Positions 1 through 6,275 of a stretch of 9,391 nt of DNA are shown here, in pieces. The stretch spans positions 1 through 9,391 of the forward strand of contig CALJNJ010000223.1 of the NCBI GenBank assembly GCA_937981945.1, in the 5' to 3' direction. Made by a program: the position numbers and the translations under genes. Numbering within the stretch: the stretch's first letter is position 1; each line of letters begins with the position of its first letter. This DNA is from an uncultured Caulobacterales bacterium (lineage in GTDB: Bacteria > Pseudomonadota > Alphaproteobacteria > Caulobacterales > Maricaulaceae). The notes under the pieces were generated by a model. It saw nothing but the letters and a program-made list of their open reading frames with translations, had not been told where the DNA came from and ran no database searches.

Positions 1-339
1 TCCTTCTACAACCGGCTCAATGATATTTTCAGGGACGACTTCCTCGCCGTAATAGTTTTCCTTACGGGCCAAAAGCCGAAACAGAGGCTCTGCAGAAAGA
101 ACGACAAAGGCATAAGCCACAAACCCGATAATGGCCCAAGAAGGAAATAAATCCCAAGGTGCTTTGTGACCCTCTTCAAACGGATAAAGTAGAGCCAGCG
201 GAATGGTGACCGCCAATCCGACGACCGGAAGCCAGATGAAACTTTCGATGACCCGTTCCTCGCCCAGAAATAAAAACTTACGGGCAAAGGGGTGGATGTA
301 GTCATCGTCATGATGTTCTGTTGTAGGTGTGTCAGACAT
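1..339 (-). CDS. Unrecognised small membrane protein, last visible gene of the Mrp operon (C-terminus beyond window edge)
   Basis: This frame is open from an ATG at 339 to the window edge, giving 113 residues with no stop. The ATG shares one base with the stop of the preceding gene (TAATG), so it is almost certainly translated as part of the operon. The N-terminus MSDTPTTEHHDDDYIHPFAR is polar and rich in His and Asp. Two hydrophobic segments follow, at about residues 35-52 (IWLPVVGLAVTIPLALLY) and 69-84 (WAIIGFVAYAFVVLSA), separated by a short charged loop. The stretch after them (RLLARKENYYGEEVVPEN) is charged and probably cytoplasmic. I do not recognise a family. It is not one of the canonical MnhA-G subunits, and its place at the end of the subunit series suggests an accessory or assembly component of the antiporter. 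That role is inference from position only. The true length is unknown. Confidence 0.8.
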   Translation of the reverse strand, partial: MSDTPTTEHHDDDYIHPFARKFLFLGEERVIESFIWLPVVGLAVTIPLALLYPFEEGHKAPWDLFPSWAIIGFVAYAFVVLSAEPLFRLLARKENYYGEEVVPENIIEPVVEG

Positions 340-1826
340 TACAGGGCTCCGTCCGGCAGCATGGGTGTCAGGAAGTTACTCATGTCACCGGCAAAGAAAA
401 ACAGAATGAGCGCGCCGAGCGCCGTCAGCACCGGCGGAATGATAACCCAGCGATGCAGCTTTCGCTCTTCGGCGATGTGGGCATCTTTTTCAGGATTATC
501 CGGCGGGCGTAAAAATCCGCGAATGGAAATGGGGATCAGGTAAAGCACATTCAGCACGGATGACACGATGAGCGCCGCCAGCAAAATGCCCTTCCCGCTA
601 TCCAGCGCGCCGGCCATCAGGAAGAATTTCGGCCAGGAGCCGCCCATAGGCGGGACACCGATAATCGAGAGCGATCCGATTAGAAATGCGCCGAACACAA
701 ACGGCATGGTCCGGCCCAGACCGTTCAGCTTGGAGATCTCAGTCCGGTGGGCGATGGTGTAAATGGCACCCGCGCACATAAAGAGCGTAATCTTGCCCCA
801 AGCATGCATGATGATCTGAAGGGCGCCGCCGACCAAGGCCATTGGCGCGGCGAGCATGGCCCCGAGGGTCACATAGGATAATTGAGAGACCGTTGAATAA
901 GCCAGGCGTGCTTTCAGATTGTCTTGCCGCATGGCGATAATGGATGCCAGGACAATGGAGATGGCTGCCACCCAGGACAATATTGTACTCATGGATGATC
1001 CTGCGGCCAGAACGGGCCCGAACGTATAGACCACGACTTTAAGCATGGAAAACACGCCGGCCTTTACCACGGCCACGGCGTGCAGGAGCGCGGAAACAGG
1101 CGTCGGCGCCACCATAGCATTGGGCAGCCAAGCGTGAACCGGCATGAGGGCTGCCTTACCGATACCAAAGGCAAACAGGAATAAGAGGACGGAAACCGCC
1201 AAGGTTCCGGTCCCTTCCGGGAAGACGCCGCCGACTTGGAAGTCGGTCGTGCCGGCGAAAACCTGCGTGGCGATGATGGCGGGCAAGAGCAATCCTAATG
1301 ACGTGCCCATCAATACCAGTGCGTATATGGTTCCGCCGCGCTTGGCTTTTGCATCGCCCTTATGGGTGACGAGCGGGAATGTCGATAAGGTCAACGCTTC
1401 ATAGAACACGAATAAAGTGATCAGATTGCCCGAAGCAGCAATGCCCATAGCGCCGGCAATGGCAATGGCCACAAATGTGTAAAACCGGGTTTGGTTCTTC
1501 TCTTTATTGCCGCGCATATAGCCGATAGCAAATAAAGTGTTGAGGATCCAGAGCGAGCTGGCGATCGCAGCGAAAACTGCGCCCAAAGGTTCCAGCAAAA
1601 ACTTGATTTCAAAACTACCGGCAAACCGGCCCAGATAAAGCTCCGGCCGCGCCCCGGACGCCACCATTTTCACAAGATAAATGACATTAGCCAGCAAGGC
1701 AAAACCGGCGATCAACGACACGGCTTCCCGAATATTTGGGTTTTTGCGGACCAGAGCAATCAGCCCGGCAGCGATCATAGGAATGATCAATAACAGCGCC
1801 AGCGCGACTTCAGCGGAATACGTCAT
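339..1826 (-). CDS. Second large proton-antiporter subunit of the Mrp complex (MrpA N-terminal/MnhD/NuoL-like)
   Basis: This 495-residue polytopic membrane protein belongs to the family shared by MrpA, MrpD and complex I subunits NuoL/M/N (PF00361). Residues expected of the proton path are visible. Glu143 sits in FVFYEALTLSTFP on TM5 and Lys224 in GKAALMPVHAWLP on TM7. His249 and Lys255 lie in SALLHAVAVVKAGVF, followed by His341 and Lys345 (HAWGKI) and Lys400. The PTPVSALLHA signature is of the NuoL/MrpA kind and differs from the MnhD encoded just before it, so this probably corresponds to the MrpA N-terminal half. It ends at about 495 residues, and the MrpA C-terminal modules are encoded separately at 4276-4920. 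A GGGAGGG Shine-Dalgarno at 1834-1840 precedes the ATG by 7 bases. The preceding stop is one base away (TGATATG). It should act in the inner membrane in cation/proton exchange. Database annotation may call it 'subunit D' or 'NADH dehydrogenase-like'. Confidence 0.9.
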   Translation of the reverse strand: MTYSAEVALALLLIIPMIAAGLIALVRKNPNIREAVSLIAGFALLANVIYLVKMVASGARPELYLGRFAGSFEIKFLLEPLGAVFAAIASSLWILNTLFAIGYMRGNKEKNQTRFYTFVAIAIAGAMGIAASGNLITLFVFYEALTLSTFPLVTHKGDAKAKRGGTIYALVLMGTSLGLLLPAIIATQVFAGTTDFQVGGVFPEGTGTLAVSVLLFLFAFGIGKAALMPVHAWLPNAMVAPTPVSALLHAVAVVKAGVFSMLKVVVYTFGPVLAAGSSMSTILSWVAAISIVLASIIAMRQDNLKARLAYSTVSQLSYVTLGAMLAAPMALVGGALQIIMHAWGKITLFMCAGAIYTIAHRTEISKLNGLGRTMPFVFGAFLIGSLSIIGVPPMGGSWPKFFLMAGALDSGKGILLAALIVSSVLNVLYLIPISIRGFLRPPDNPEKDAHIAEERKLHRWVIIPPVLTALGALILFFFAGDMSNFLTPMLPDGAL

Positions 1827-1827
1827 A

Positions 1828-3354
1828 TCAGGACCCTCCCGACATCAGCACGGCGGCAGCGTCGCGCGCAGCATCAGAAATCAAATCAGCATTAATACCA
1901 ATAGCTACGGATAAGAGCACTAAGAACCACATGGGGATCAACATCATCAACGGCGCTTCGTTTTTGGCAACGACTTCGCCGTCAATCTCAGGCGGTGATT
2001 GGAAATAAGCGGTCAGCAACATACGCCCGATATAGATAATCGCCAGAACGGACGTCACAACAATGATTGTCGCGGCCCAATACCATTCTTTATCAAGCGC
2101 CGCTTTGACCAAATTAAGCTTGGACACAAATCCTGCGGTTGCGGGCACGCCGATCAAAGACAAACCGGCCAAAGTAAAGGCGCCCATAGTCCACGGCATC
2201 ATTTTGCCGAGCCCGGCAAAATCGTCAATTCTTGTAATGCCGTAGCGATACCAAAATGCGCCGAGGCAAAGGAACAGCGCGCCTTTGATGACGGCGTGAT
2301 TCAGCAAGTGCAGATAGCCGGCCGACAAGCCTGCGGCCGTAGCGATCCCGATACCGAGCAGCATATAGCCGACTTGTGCAATGGAGGAAAACGCCAGAGC
2401 GCGGCGCGCATCGGTTTGGAATATTGCCTGTAATGACGCAAACAACATGGCCGCAATTCCGAGGCCTGTCAGAACATAGGTCACAACCGTAATCACATAA
2501 TCAAATGACGGATCGAAAACAGTAAAGGTAAATCGCAGCATTAAGTAAAGGGCTGCTTTTGTTGCCGTTGATGCCAGGAACACGGTCACAAAACTTGGCG
2601 CATGGGCATAAGCGCCCGGCAACCACATATGGAGCGGGAACATGGCCAGCTTTAATCCCAGACCGATTGTGATAAAGCCAAAGGCGACCATGGCCACACG
2701 GCTGCCGCCGTCAAGATCGGCCAAAATGCGGCCGATATCGGCCATGTTCAGCGTGCCGGTTTCCATATATAAAAATCCGAGACCGATGACGAAAAAGGTC
2801 GCGCCGATGGAGCCCAGAATAAGATAATTATAGGCGGCCGTTAAAGCGCGGCGATCGCGGCTGGCGCCCATGGCGACCAAAACATAAGTAGAAATGGACG
2901 ATACTTCGAGGAAGACGAAGACGTTAAACGCATCCCCTGTCACCACCATGCCGATTAAGCCGGCCACGCCGACCATAAAAGCGGCGTAAAAAGGCGGACG
3001 CTTCTTAGGCTCGACCTCAGCGGCAACACTCGGCAGCGCATATAAAGTTGTGAGCAAGGCCATGGCCGAGATCAAGAACAGGACAGGTGTGTTCAGCCCG
3101 TCAATGACAAAGGAGATACCATGGGGCGGATCCCATCCGCCCAGACGATAAAGTTGCGATTCTCCGCCCATAATGGTCAAGAGAAGACCAAAAGACGTAA
3201 CCGTCAAAACCAAAGTGACAATCATGGTGGTCACCCATGATAAGCGTTCGCTGGGCATGATGGCCGTAATGGCGCCCATCAGCAAAGGCAGGATCACAAG
3301 CAGTGCAGCGCCGTGCTCTATCAGCCAGCCGGGGTAAGCAGACAAAATATCCAT
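1828..3354 (-). CDS. mnhD: Na+/H+ antiporter subunit D (MnhD/MrpD)
   Basis: This is a 508-residue polytopic membrane protein of the proton-antiporter family PF00361. It carries the conserved Glu150 in FNVFVFLEVSSISTY, Lys235 in GLGLKLAMFPLHMWLPGAY, His242 in the same motif, Lys266 in STATKAALY, His349/His353 with Lys357 in LHLLNHAVIKGAL, and Lys412. The motif YAHAPSFVTVFLASTATK, with HAPS in place of the PTPVSALLH of the next gene, fits the MrpD/MbhH branch. About 500 residues is normal for MrpD. The ATG shares one base with the mnhC stop (TGATG), which supports translational coupling. Within the complex MrpD is thought to carry one of the proton-translocation pathways, working with the MrpA-like subunit. 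The Glu, Lys and His residues expected for activity are present, so nothing suggests a degenerate copy. Confidence 0.95.
   Translation of the reverse strand: MDILSAYPGWLIEHGAALLVILPLLMGAITAIMPSERLSWVTTMIVTLVLTVTSFGLLLTIMGGESQLYRLGGWDPPHGISFVIDGLNTPVLFLISAMALLTTLYALPSVAAEVEPKKRPPFYAAFMVGVAGLIGMVVTGDAFNVFVFLEVSSISTYVLVAMGASRDRRALTAAYNYLILGSIGATFFVIGLGFLYMETGTLNMADIGRILADLDGGSRVAMVAFGFITIGLGLKLAMFPLHMWLPGAYAHAPSFVTVFLASTATKAALYLMLRFTFTVFDPSFDYVITVVTYVLTGLGIAAMLFASLQAIFQTDARRALAFSSIAQVGYMLLGIGIATAAGLSAGYLHLLNHAVIKGALFLCLGAFWYRYGITRIDDFAGLGKMMPWTMGAFTLAGLSLIGVPATAGFVSKLNLVKAALDKEWYWAATIIVVTSVLAIIYIGRMLLTAYFQSPPEIDGEVVAKNEAPLMMLIPMWFLVLLSVAIGINADLISDAARDAAAVLMSGGS
1834..1840 (-). promoter_or_regulatory. 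Shine-Dalgarno of the second large antiporter subunit
   Basis: GGGAGGG lies seven bases before the ATG at 1826, within the end of mnhD. A strong site here suggests some independent initiation in addition to coupling. Confidence 0.65.
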
Positions 3355-3839
3355 CAGTCGGCTGTCCCTTCCAGATTGTAGCGATAATCAATATTATTGA
3401 TCACGTCTTCTTCAATGGAGCCGTAGACTTCGCGAATGCGGACCACGAGCGCCAGACCGATGGCGAGGGTCGCCACGCCGACCACAATGGCTGTCAGAAT
3501 CAGCACGTGCGGCAGTGGATTTGAATAGAGAATCTCTGCGCCGTGATGGGCGCCTCCGGCCGCGACGGATTCGCCCCCGGCCATCAGATTGGTAACGGCA
3601 GAAGCGTGATGTTCTTCACCGCCGCCGCCACCCGATCCGTGATCTTCGACCAGGATTGGCGGCTGTCCGCCGGCCACTTTACCAATGGTAATATAGAGCA
3701 AGAACACAGAGGTCTGAAATACGGATAGTCCGACCAACTTTTTGATCAAATTCCGCGACGAGAAAACCACATACAGCCCCACCATCATCAGGATGATGAC
3801 AATTGACCAGTGGTAGTTTTGAAAAATCGTTGAGAACAT
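3354..3839 (-). CDS. mnhC: Na+/H+ antiporter subunit C (MnhC/MrpC, NuoK-like) with a His/Gly-rich loop insertion
   Basis: This 161-residue NuoK-like subunit (PF00420) has three hydrophobic segments. TM1 is at about residues 9-27, TM2 at 35-52 (VGLSVFQTSVFLLYI) and TM3 at 107-133 (NPLPHVLILTAIVVGVATLAIGLALVVRI), the last being a strong MnhC/MbhG signature. I chose the ATG at 3839, which shares a base with the mnhB stop (TAATG) and has GAGGA six bases upstream. A TTG two codons earlier is possible but less likely. Between TM2 and TM3, residues 64-102 form a hydrophilic stretch with five consecutive Gly (70-74 region), HH pairs at 77-78 and 98-99, and several acidic residues. This is longer than the loop I would expect in the family. 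The C-terminus (VYGSIEEDVINNIDYRYN) is acidic and probably cytoplasmic. MrpC packs against MrpA/D-type subunits in the membrane arm of related complexes. Confidence 0.93.
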   Translation of the reverse strand: MFSTIFQNYHWSIVIILMMVGLYVVFSSRNLIKKLVGLSVFQTSVFLLYITIGKVAGGQPPILVEDHGSGGGGGEEHHASAVTNLMAGGESVAAGGAHHGAEILYSNPLPHVLILTAIVVGVATLAIGLALVVRIREVYGSIEEDVINNIDYRYNLEGTAD

Positions 3840-4279
3840 TACCAATCCTCATCCGTCAGATCCGGCTGTCGTGAGCCGAAAGCATAAAAGATAGCGACCA
3901 TAACGCTGGCCACCGCCAAAAGAACACCCAGTTCAACGGCCAGAATGCCGTAATGCTGTCCGTGAGACGGATGGTCGGGCGTGAACACGGAATAGTTCAA
4001 AAACTCCCCGCCCAAGAACCAGGTGGCAACACCCGTTCCGCCATAGAGCAAAACGCCTAAGCTCATACCGATGCGAACCCAAGACGGCGGGATCGCTTTC
4101 TTGGCCGCGTCCAGGCCGAATATCAGAGCGTAGAGAATAACGGACGCCGCTAAAATAACGCCGGCCTGAAATCCGCCGCCCGGGCCGTAATCGCCGTGGA
4201 ACTGCACATAAAAGGCAAACATGGCGATGAGCGGGATCAAAAACTTAGAAACAACACGGAGAATAACATGAGGCGTCAT
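3839..4279 (-). CDS. mnhB: Na+/H+ antiporter subunit B (MnhB/MrpB)
   Basis: This is a 146-residue membrane protein of family PF04039. The defining motif is FYVQFHGDYGPGGGFQAGVI at about residues 22-41, where HG...PGGGFQ is characteristic of MnhB. Four or so hydrophobic segments follow, with GILAVELGVLLAVASVMVAI near the C-terminus. The frame is open upstream to 4381, but I place the start at the ATG at 4279. It has AAGGAG seven bases upstream, gives the usual start one helix before the HG motif, and overlaps the preceding stop by four bases (ATGA). The upstream extension would be Arg- and Cys-rich, unlike the family, and overlaps the previous gene. MrpB is a small core subunit of the antiporter, needed for a functional complex in the systems studied. 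Confidence 0.94.
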   Translation of the reverse strand: MTPHVILRVVSKFLIPLIAMFAFYVQFHGDYGPGGGFQAGVILAASVILYALIFGLDAAKKAIPPSWVRIGMSLGVLLYGGTGVATWFLGGEFLNYSVFTPDHPSHGQHYGILAVELGVLLAVASVMVAIFYAFGSRQPDLTDEDW

Positions 4280-4920
4280 GATGCGTCTCCTTTTCTCACG
4301 GCGTCTTTGGGTAAGGGCCGGCGACGCGCCGCAGGTGCAGCCGCCTTGGAGATGCGAACCCCATTGGGCTTGGCGCGCCATTTCCCGGCATTGCCGTTAA
4401 GACCGAGGAGTAGCAAGACACCGAGGCCGGCGGAAAACACCACGACGGCCTCCCCGAACGTATCATAGCCCCGATAACTGGCCAAAACGGCGGTCACCAC
4501 ATTGGGGATGTGAATGTCATCCGCCGTGCGGCCAATGTAATCCATGCCCACATAGGAATTGGCCGGGGAATGGGGATCACCATACGCCGGCATATCGCCC
4601 AGCGCGTAAAACATCGCCAAGCCTATGAGAACCACAATAATCAGAGGGCCGATTTGCCGGCTCATAGGGACCGGCAAAGATTCCCGGTCTGCCAGAAGCA
4701 TGGCCGCCAGCATCAATACTGTTGAAACGCCGGCGCCAACAGCGGCTTCGGTAAAGGCCACATCAACGGCGTCCAAAGACACAAACCACATGGCCGAAAC
4801 CAATGAGTAAACGCCTTGAAGCATGACAATGGCAAATAAAGAGCGCAGCCGAACAATGGCAATGGCGACAACCACCAACATGGCCATAAATCCGATATCG
4901 AGAATAATGGTCGAAGGCAT
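4276..4920 (-). CDS. Stand-alone MrpA C-terminal module: DUF4040/MbhD domain fused to MbhE-like domain
   Basis: This 214-residue protein has two parts. Residues 1-80 match the DUF4040/MbhD domain (PF13244), with LRSLFAIVMLQGVYSLVSAM followed by DAVDVAFTEAAVGAG. Residues 88-176 match the MbhE/MrpA C-terminal domain, with a hydrophobic helix at 91-107, a polar loop and the signature YRGYDTFGEAVVVFSAGLGV (149-168). In ABCDEFG-type operons these modules form the tail of the long MrpA; here they are a separate gene, as in archaeal Mbh clusters but with D and E fused. I chose the ATG at 4920, with AAGGAG seven bases upstream and one base after the mnhG stop (TAATATG). The frame stays open to 5016, but that extension overlaps mnhG and is not membrane-like. 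From about residue 180 there is a basic, Ala/Arg-rich tail (KAAAPAARRRPLPKDAVRKG), likely cytoplasmic. Some annotations would label this gene a hydrogenase subunit or a second MnhB. Confidence 0.9.
   Translation of the reverse strand: MPSTIILDIGFMAMLVVVAIAIVRLRSLFAIVMLQGVYSLVSAMWFVSLDAVDVAFTEAAVGAGVSTVLMLAAMLLADRESLPVPMSRQIGPLIIVVLIGLAMFYALGDMPAYGDPHSPANSYVGMDYIGRTADDIHIPNVVTAVLASYRGYDTFGEAVVVFSAGLGVLLLLGLNGNAGKWRAKPNGVRISKAAAPAARRRPLPKDAVRKGDAS
4287..4292 (-). promoter_or_regulatory. Shine-Dalgarno that fixes the start of mnhB
   Basis: AAGGAG with a 7-base spacer to the ATG at 4279 decides against the upstream start at 4381. Motif and spacing are the same as for the preceding gene. Confidence 0.8.
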
Positions 4921-4921
4921 A

Positions 4922-5335
4922 TTAGGTCTCCTTCCCGATGTCTGACGGATCCGGCGCTTTGTAATTTCCCAGCATGGGCTTAAGCCCCGCTTGGTAAGCT
5001 GCATTGGCAATGGCATGTGTTGCCGTTGGCGATGTCATAAACAAAAACAGGCCGACCAAAAGCAGTTTAAGGGTCATTTGCGACGGCCCTGCCTGGATCA
5101 TCAAACCCAGTAAGATAAGCTCCGCGCCTAAAGTGTCGGTCATGCCTGCGGCGTGTAAACGGGTGAAGAAATCAGGCAATCTCAGCACGCCCAACGTACC
5201 GCCCAGAACAAAAAACAGACCGGCAAAGATCGACGTAATGGACGCGCCGTTTATAATAAGCGGTAAAAGCCCCGACCAATCCACTTGCGAAGCAGTATTG
5301 CCGGCTTCAGCAGCTGCAAAAATAACGGACATCAT
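4922..5335 (-). CDS. mnhG: Na+/H+ antiporter subunit G (MnhG/MrpG/PhaG)
   Basis: This is a 137-residue protein of the PhaG/MnhG family (PF03334). The family motif GLFFVLGGTLGVLRLPDFFTRLHAAGMTDTLGAEL spans residues 39-73, and a third membrane segment with FMTSPTATHAIANAAY lies at about 90-114. Three hydrophobic segments are expected. The ATG overlaps the mnhF stop by four bases (ATGA) and a second ATG follows at once, so the start could be either. There is only a weak G-rich stretch in place of a Shine-Dalgarno, which suggests dependence on coupling to mnhF. About 28 residues precede TM1 (MMSVIFAAAEAGNTASQ...). Their first ten are hydrophobic and Ala-rich, slightly longer than typical, but not clearly a signal peptide. 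MnhG is a small core subunit of the complex. Confidence 0.95.
   Translation of the reverse strand: MMSVIFAAAEAGNTASQVDWSGLLPLIINGASITSIFAGLFFVLGGTLGVLRLPDFFTRLHAAGMTDTLGAELILLGLMIQAGPSQMTLKLLLVGLFLFMTSPTATHAIANAAYQAGLKPMLGNYKAPDPSDIGKET
4928..4933 (-). promoter_or_regulatory. Shine-Dalgarno that fixes the start of the MrpA C-terminal module gene
   Basis: AAGGAG with a 7-base spacer to the ATG at 4920 decides against the longer upstream start at 5016, which would overlap mnhG by about 95 bases and add a non-membrane leader. Confidence 0.8.
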
Positions 5336-5652
5336 GACTCGCCCCCGTCGCGGGTAATATGGGCATCAGCCAATGAGACATCGAGCGCGCGATATCGGAA
5401 GAACTTCAAAACAGCGATGGTCGCGATGAAGTTCATCAAAGAATAGAGCAGCGCAATGTCGACACCGTCGGGCCGATCAATCACAAAGCAAAACACACAG
5501 AGAAATAAAACGGTCTTCGTCCCGAAGGAGTTCACCGCCAACAGCCGGTCATAAAGCGTTGGCCCCAATAACAGACGGCCGATCATCATAGCCATGCTGA
5601 TGAGCAAAAAGAACGCGGCGCCTAAATTGGCATAAGCCATGAAATGTTCCAT
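5332..5652 (-). CDS. mnhF: Na+/H+ antiporter subunit F (MnhF/MrpF/PhaF)
   Basis: This is a 106-residue protein of family PF04066. Three hydrophobic segments are visible, at about residues 5-25, 44-58 and 66-84. The family motif RLLLGPTLYDRLLAVNSFGTKTV lies at 26-48, with the conserved GPT..DR..A.N pattern, and ALLYSLMNFIATIAVLKF is at 67-84. The ATG at 5652 shares one base with the mnhE stop (TGATG), and GAGGG lies a few bases upstream inside mnhE. It overlaps mnhG by four bases. Length and motif are fully normal for the family. MrpF is thought to lie at the interface of the MrpA- and MrpE/G-type subunits in solved Mrp complexes. It has no known enzymatic activity alone. Confidence 0.95.
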   Translation of the reverse strand: MEHFMAYANLGAAFFLLISMAMMIGRLLLGPTLYDRLLAVNSFGTKTVLFLCVFCFVIDRPDGVDIALLYSLMNFIATIAVLKFFRYRALDVSLADAHITRDGGES

Positions 5653-6161
5653 CAGCCCTCACCTTCAATCTTCGGCGTTTTGATCTCTCCGACGGACCAG
5701 CCGGCGCGATCTGCCATTTCCGTAAAATCGTTGGGATCGCTCATTTCTTCAAGCAGTGCATGAACCAAAATTTCGTCTTCATCCATTTCGATACTGACCG
5801 TACCGGGCGTCAGGGTGATGGAGTTTCCGAACATGGTTTTACCGATTTCAGATTTGGGCGTGGAGGGAATTTTTACCAAGGTCGGGGAAATTTCCAAATC
5901 CGGGCTAAGCACGGCTTTCACCACTTGAAAATTGGCTTTGACGATTTGTTTAAACAGCCAGGAAAAATAGCTGAAGGTTTTAAAGCTGTGCAAATACGGG
6001 ACGGTTTCTTCGTCCAATATTTTCATTCGCGCACACAGGCCCAAAACCAACAGAATGGAGATAGCGCCCAATGATAACAACATTTTGTTCGCCAAATATC
6101 CGGAAAGAGACAGCCAGTAGAGCGCCATGACTATGGCGAGCACCAATCCAAAGCGCAGCAT
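5652..6161 (-). CDS. mnhE: Na+/H+ antiporter subunit E (MnhE/MrpE)
   Basis: This 169-residue protein of family PF01899 is the first gene of the operon. Two hydrophobic segments lie at residues 5-20 and 26-43, followed by an amphipathic stretch and a cytoplasmic domain. Family signatures include FKQIVKANFQVVKAVLSPDLEISPTLVKIP (70-99) and FGNSITLTPGTVSIEMDEDEILVHAL (111-136). The ATG at 6161 is preceded by GGAGG with a 4-base spacer. There is no gene overlap upstream, so this is the natural 5' end of the transcript or its first coupled block. The C-terminal tail from about residue 140 is acidic. The first-gene position of MnhE is typical of Mbh-like operons and differs from ABCDEFG operons, where it follows D. 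Confidence 0.95.
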   Translation of the reverse strand: MLRFGLVLAIVMALYWLSLSGYLANKMLLSLGAISILLVLGLCARMKILDEETVPYLHSFKTFSYFSWLFKQIVKANFQVVKAVLSPDLEISPTLVKIPSTPKSEIGKTMFGNSITLTPGTVSIEMDEDEILVHALLEEMSDPNDFTEMADRAGWSVGEIKTPKIEGEG

Positions 6162-6165
6162 TACC

Positions 6166-6170
6166 CCTCC
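6166..6170 (-). promoter_or_regulatory. Shine-Dalgarno of mnhE
   Basis: GGAGG lies four bases before the ATG at 6161. It supports this start for the first gene of the operon, which cannot rely on coupling to an overlapping upstream gene. Confidence 0.7.
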
Positions 6171-6210
6171 GTTTTCCGGTATTATGATTCACCTAAAACG
6201 AGGGTTTAGC

Positions 6211-6229
6211 GGCCCCGGCGCTCCGGGCC
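6211..6229 (-). repeat. GC-rich hairpin upstream of mnhE
   Basis: GGCCC and GGGCC arms pair five bases, with two further G-C pairs across a bulged C and a four-base loop. No T tract follows on the minus strand, so it is not a canonical intrinsic terminator. A weaker adjacent stem, CTAAA/TTTAG with a 7-base loop, lies at 6193-6209. Together they could form a structured leader. Confidence 0.45.
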
Positions 6230-6275
6230 AAGCCTTAGAAACGGAAATTCGGTAAAAAAGTGAGGAAAATCAGGC

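Larger units (their letters stand above)
6162..6275 (-). promoter_or_regulatory. Intergenic leader of the mnh operon, with candidate promoter
   Basis: This is the only gap upstream of the eight-junction operon, so it should hold the operon promoter unless transcription comes from the DUF2336 gene. Reading on the minus strand, a -10-like CATAAT (6181-6186) lies about 20 bases before the mnhE ATG, but no convincing -35 sits 16-18 bases upstream. A second weak pairing is TTGGCC, 17 bases, TAAACC. A short T run (TTTTTT near 6254) is not preceded by a stable stem. I see no clear terminator for the DUF2336 gene. Low confidence for any specific box. Confidence 0.35.

Noticed and set aside
6..311. 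101-codon minus-strand open frame at the left end
   Set aside because: It is out of frame with the gene that starts at 339 with TAATG coupling. The product is Arg/Ser/Trp-rich and not membrane-like. The frame open to the edge is preferred.
1999..2433. 144-codon plus-strand open frame
   Set aside because: It is entirely antisense to mnhD, has polar, low-similarity composition and no family motif. It is a shadow of the real gene.
4280..4381. Longer N-terminus for mnhB
   Set aside because: The added residues are Arg- and Cys-rich, absent from the family, and lie inside the previous gene. The ATG at 4279 has a strong Shine-Dalgarno and ATGA coupling.
4921..5016. Longer N-terminus for the MrpA C-terminal module gene
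   Set aside because: It would overlap mnhG by about 95 bases, encodes a polar basic leader, and ignores the AAGGAG seven bases before the ATG at 4920.
3354..5016. Membrane-bound hydrogenase (Mbh) or respiratory complex I module
   Set aside because: The subunit order resembles Mbh, but no NiFe hydrogenase, NuoB/C/D/I or ferredoxin-type gene is in the window and upstream of mnhE lies a DUF2336 gene. A cation/proton antiporter is simpler. Genes beyond position 1 could change this.
6251..6260. T run on the minus strand as an intrinsic terminator for the DUF2336 gene
   Set aside because: No stable stem directly precedes it; the only GC-rich stem lies after it in the direction of transcription.
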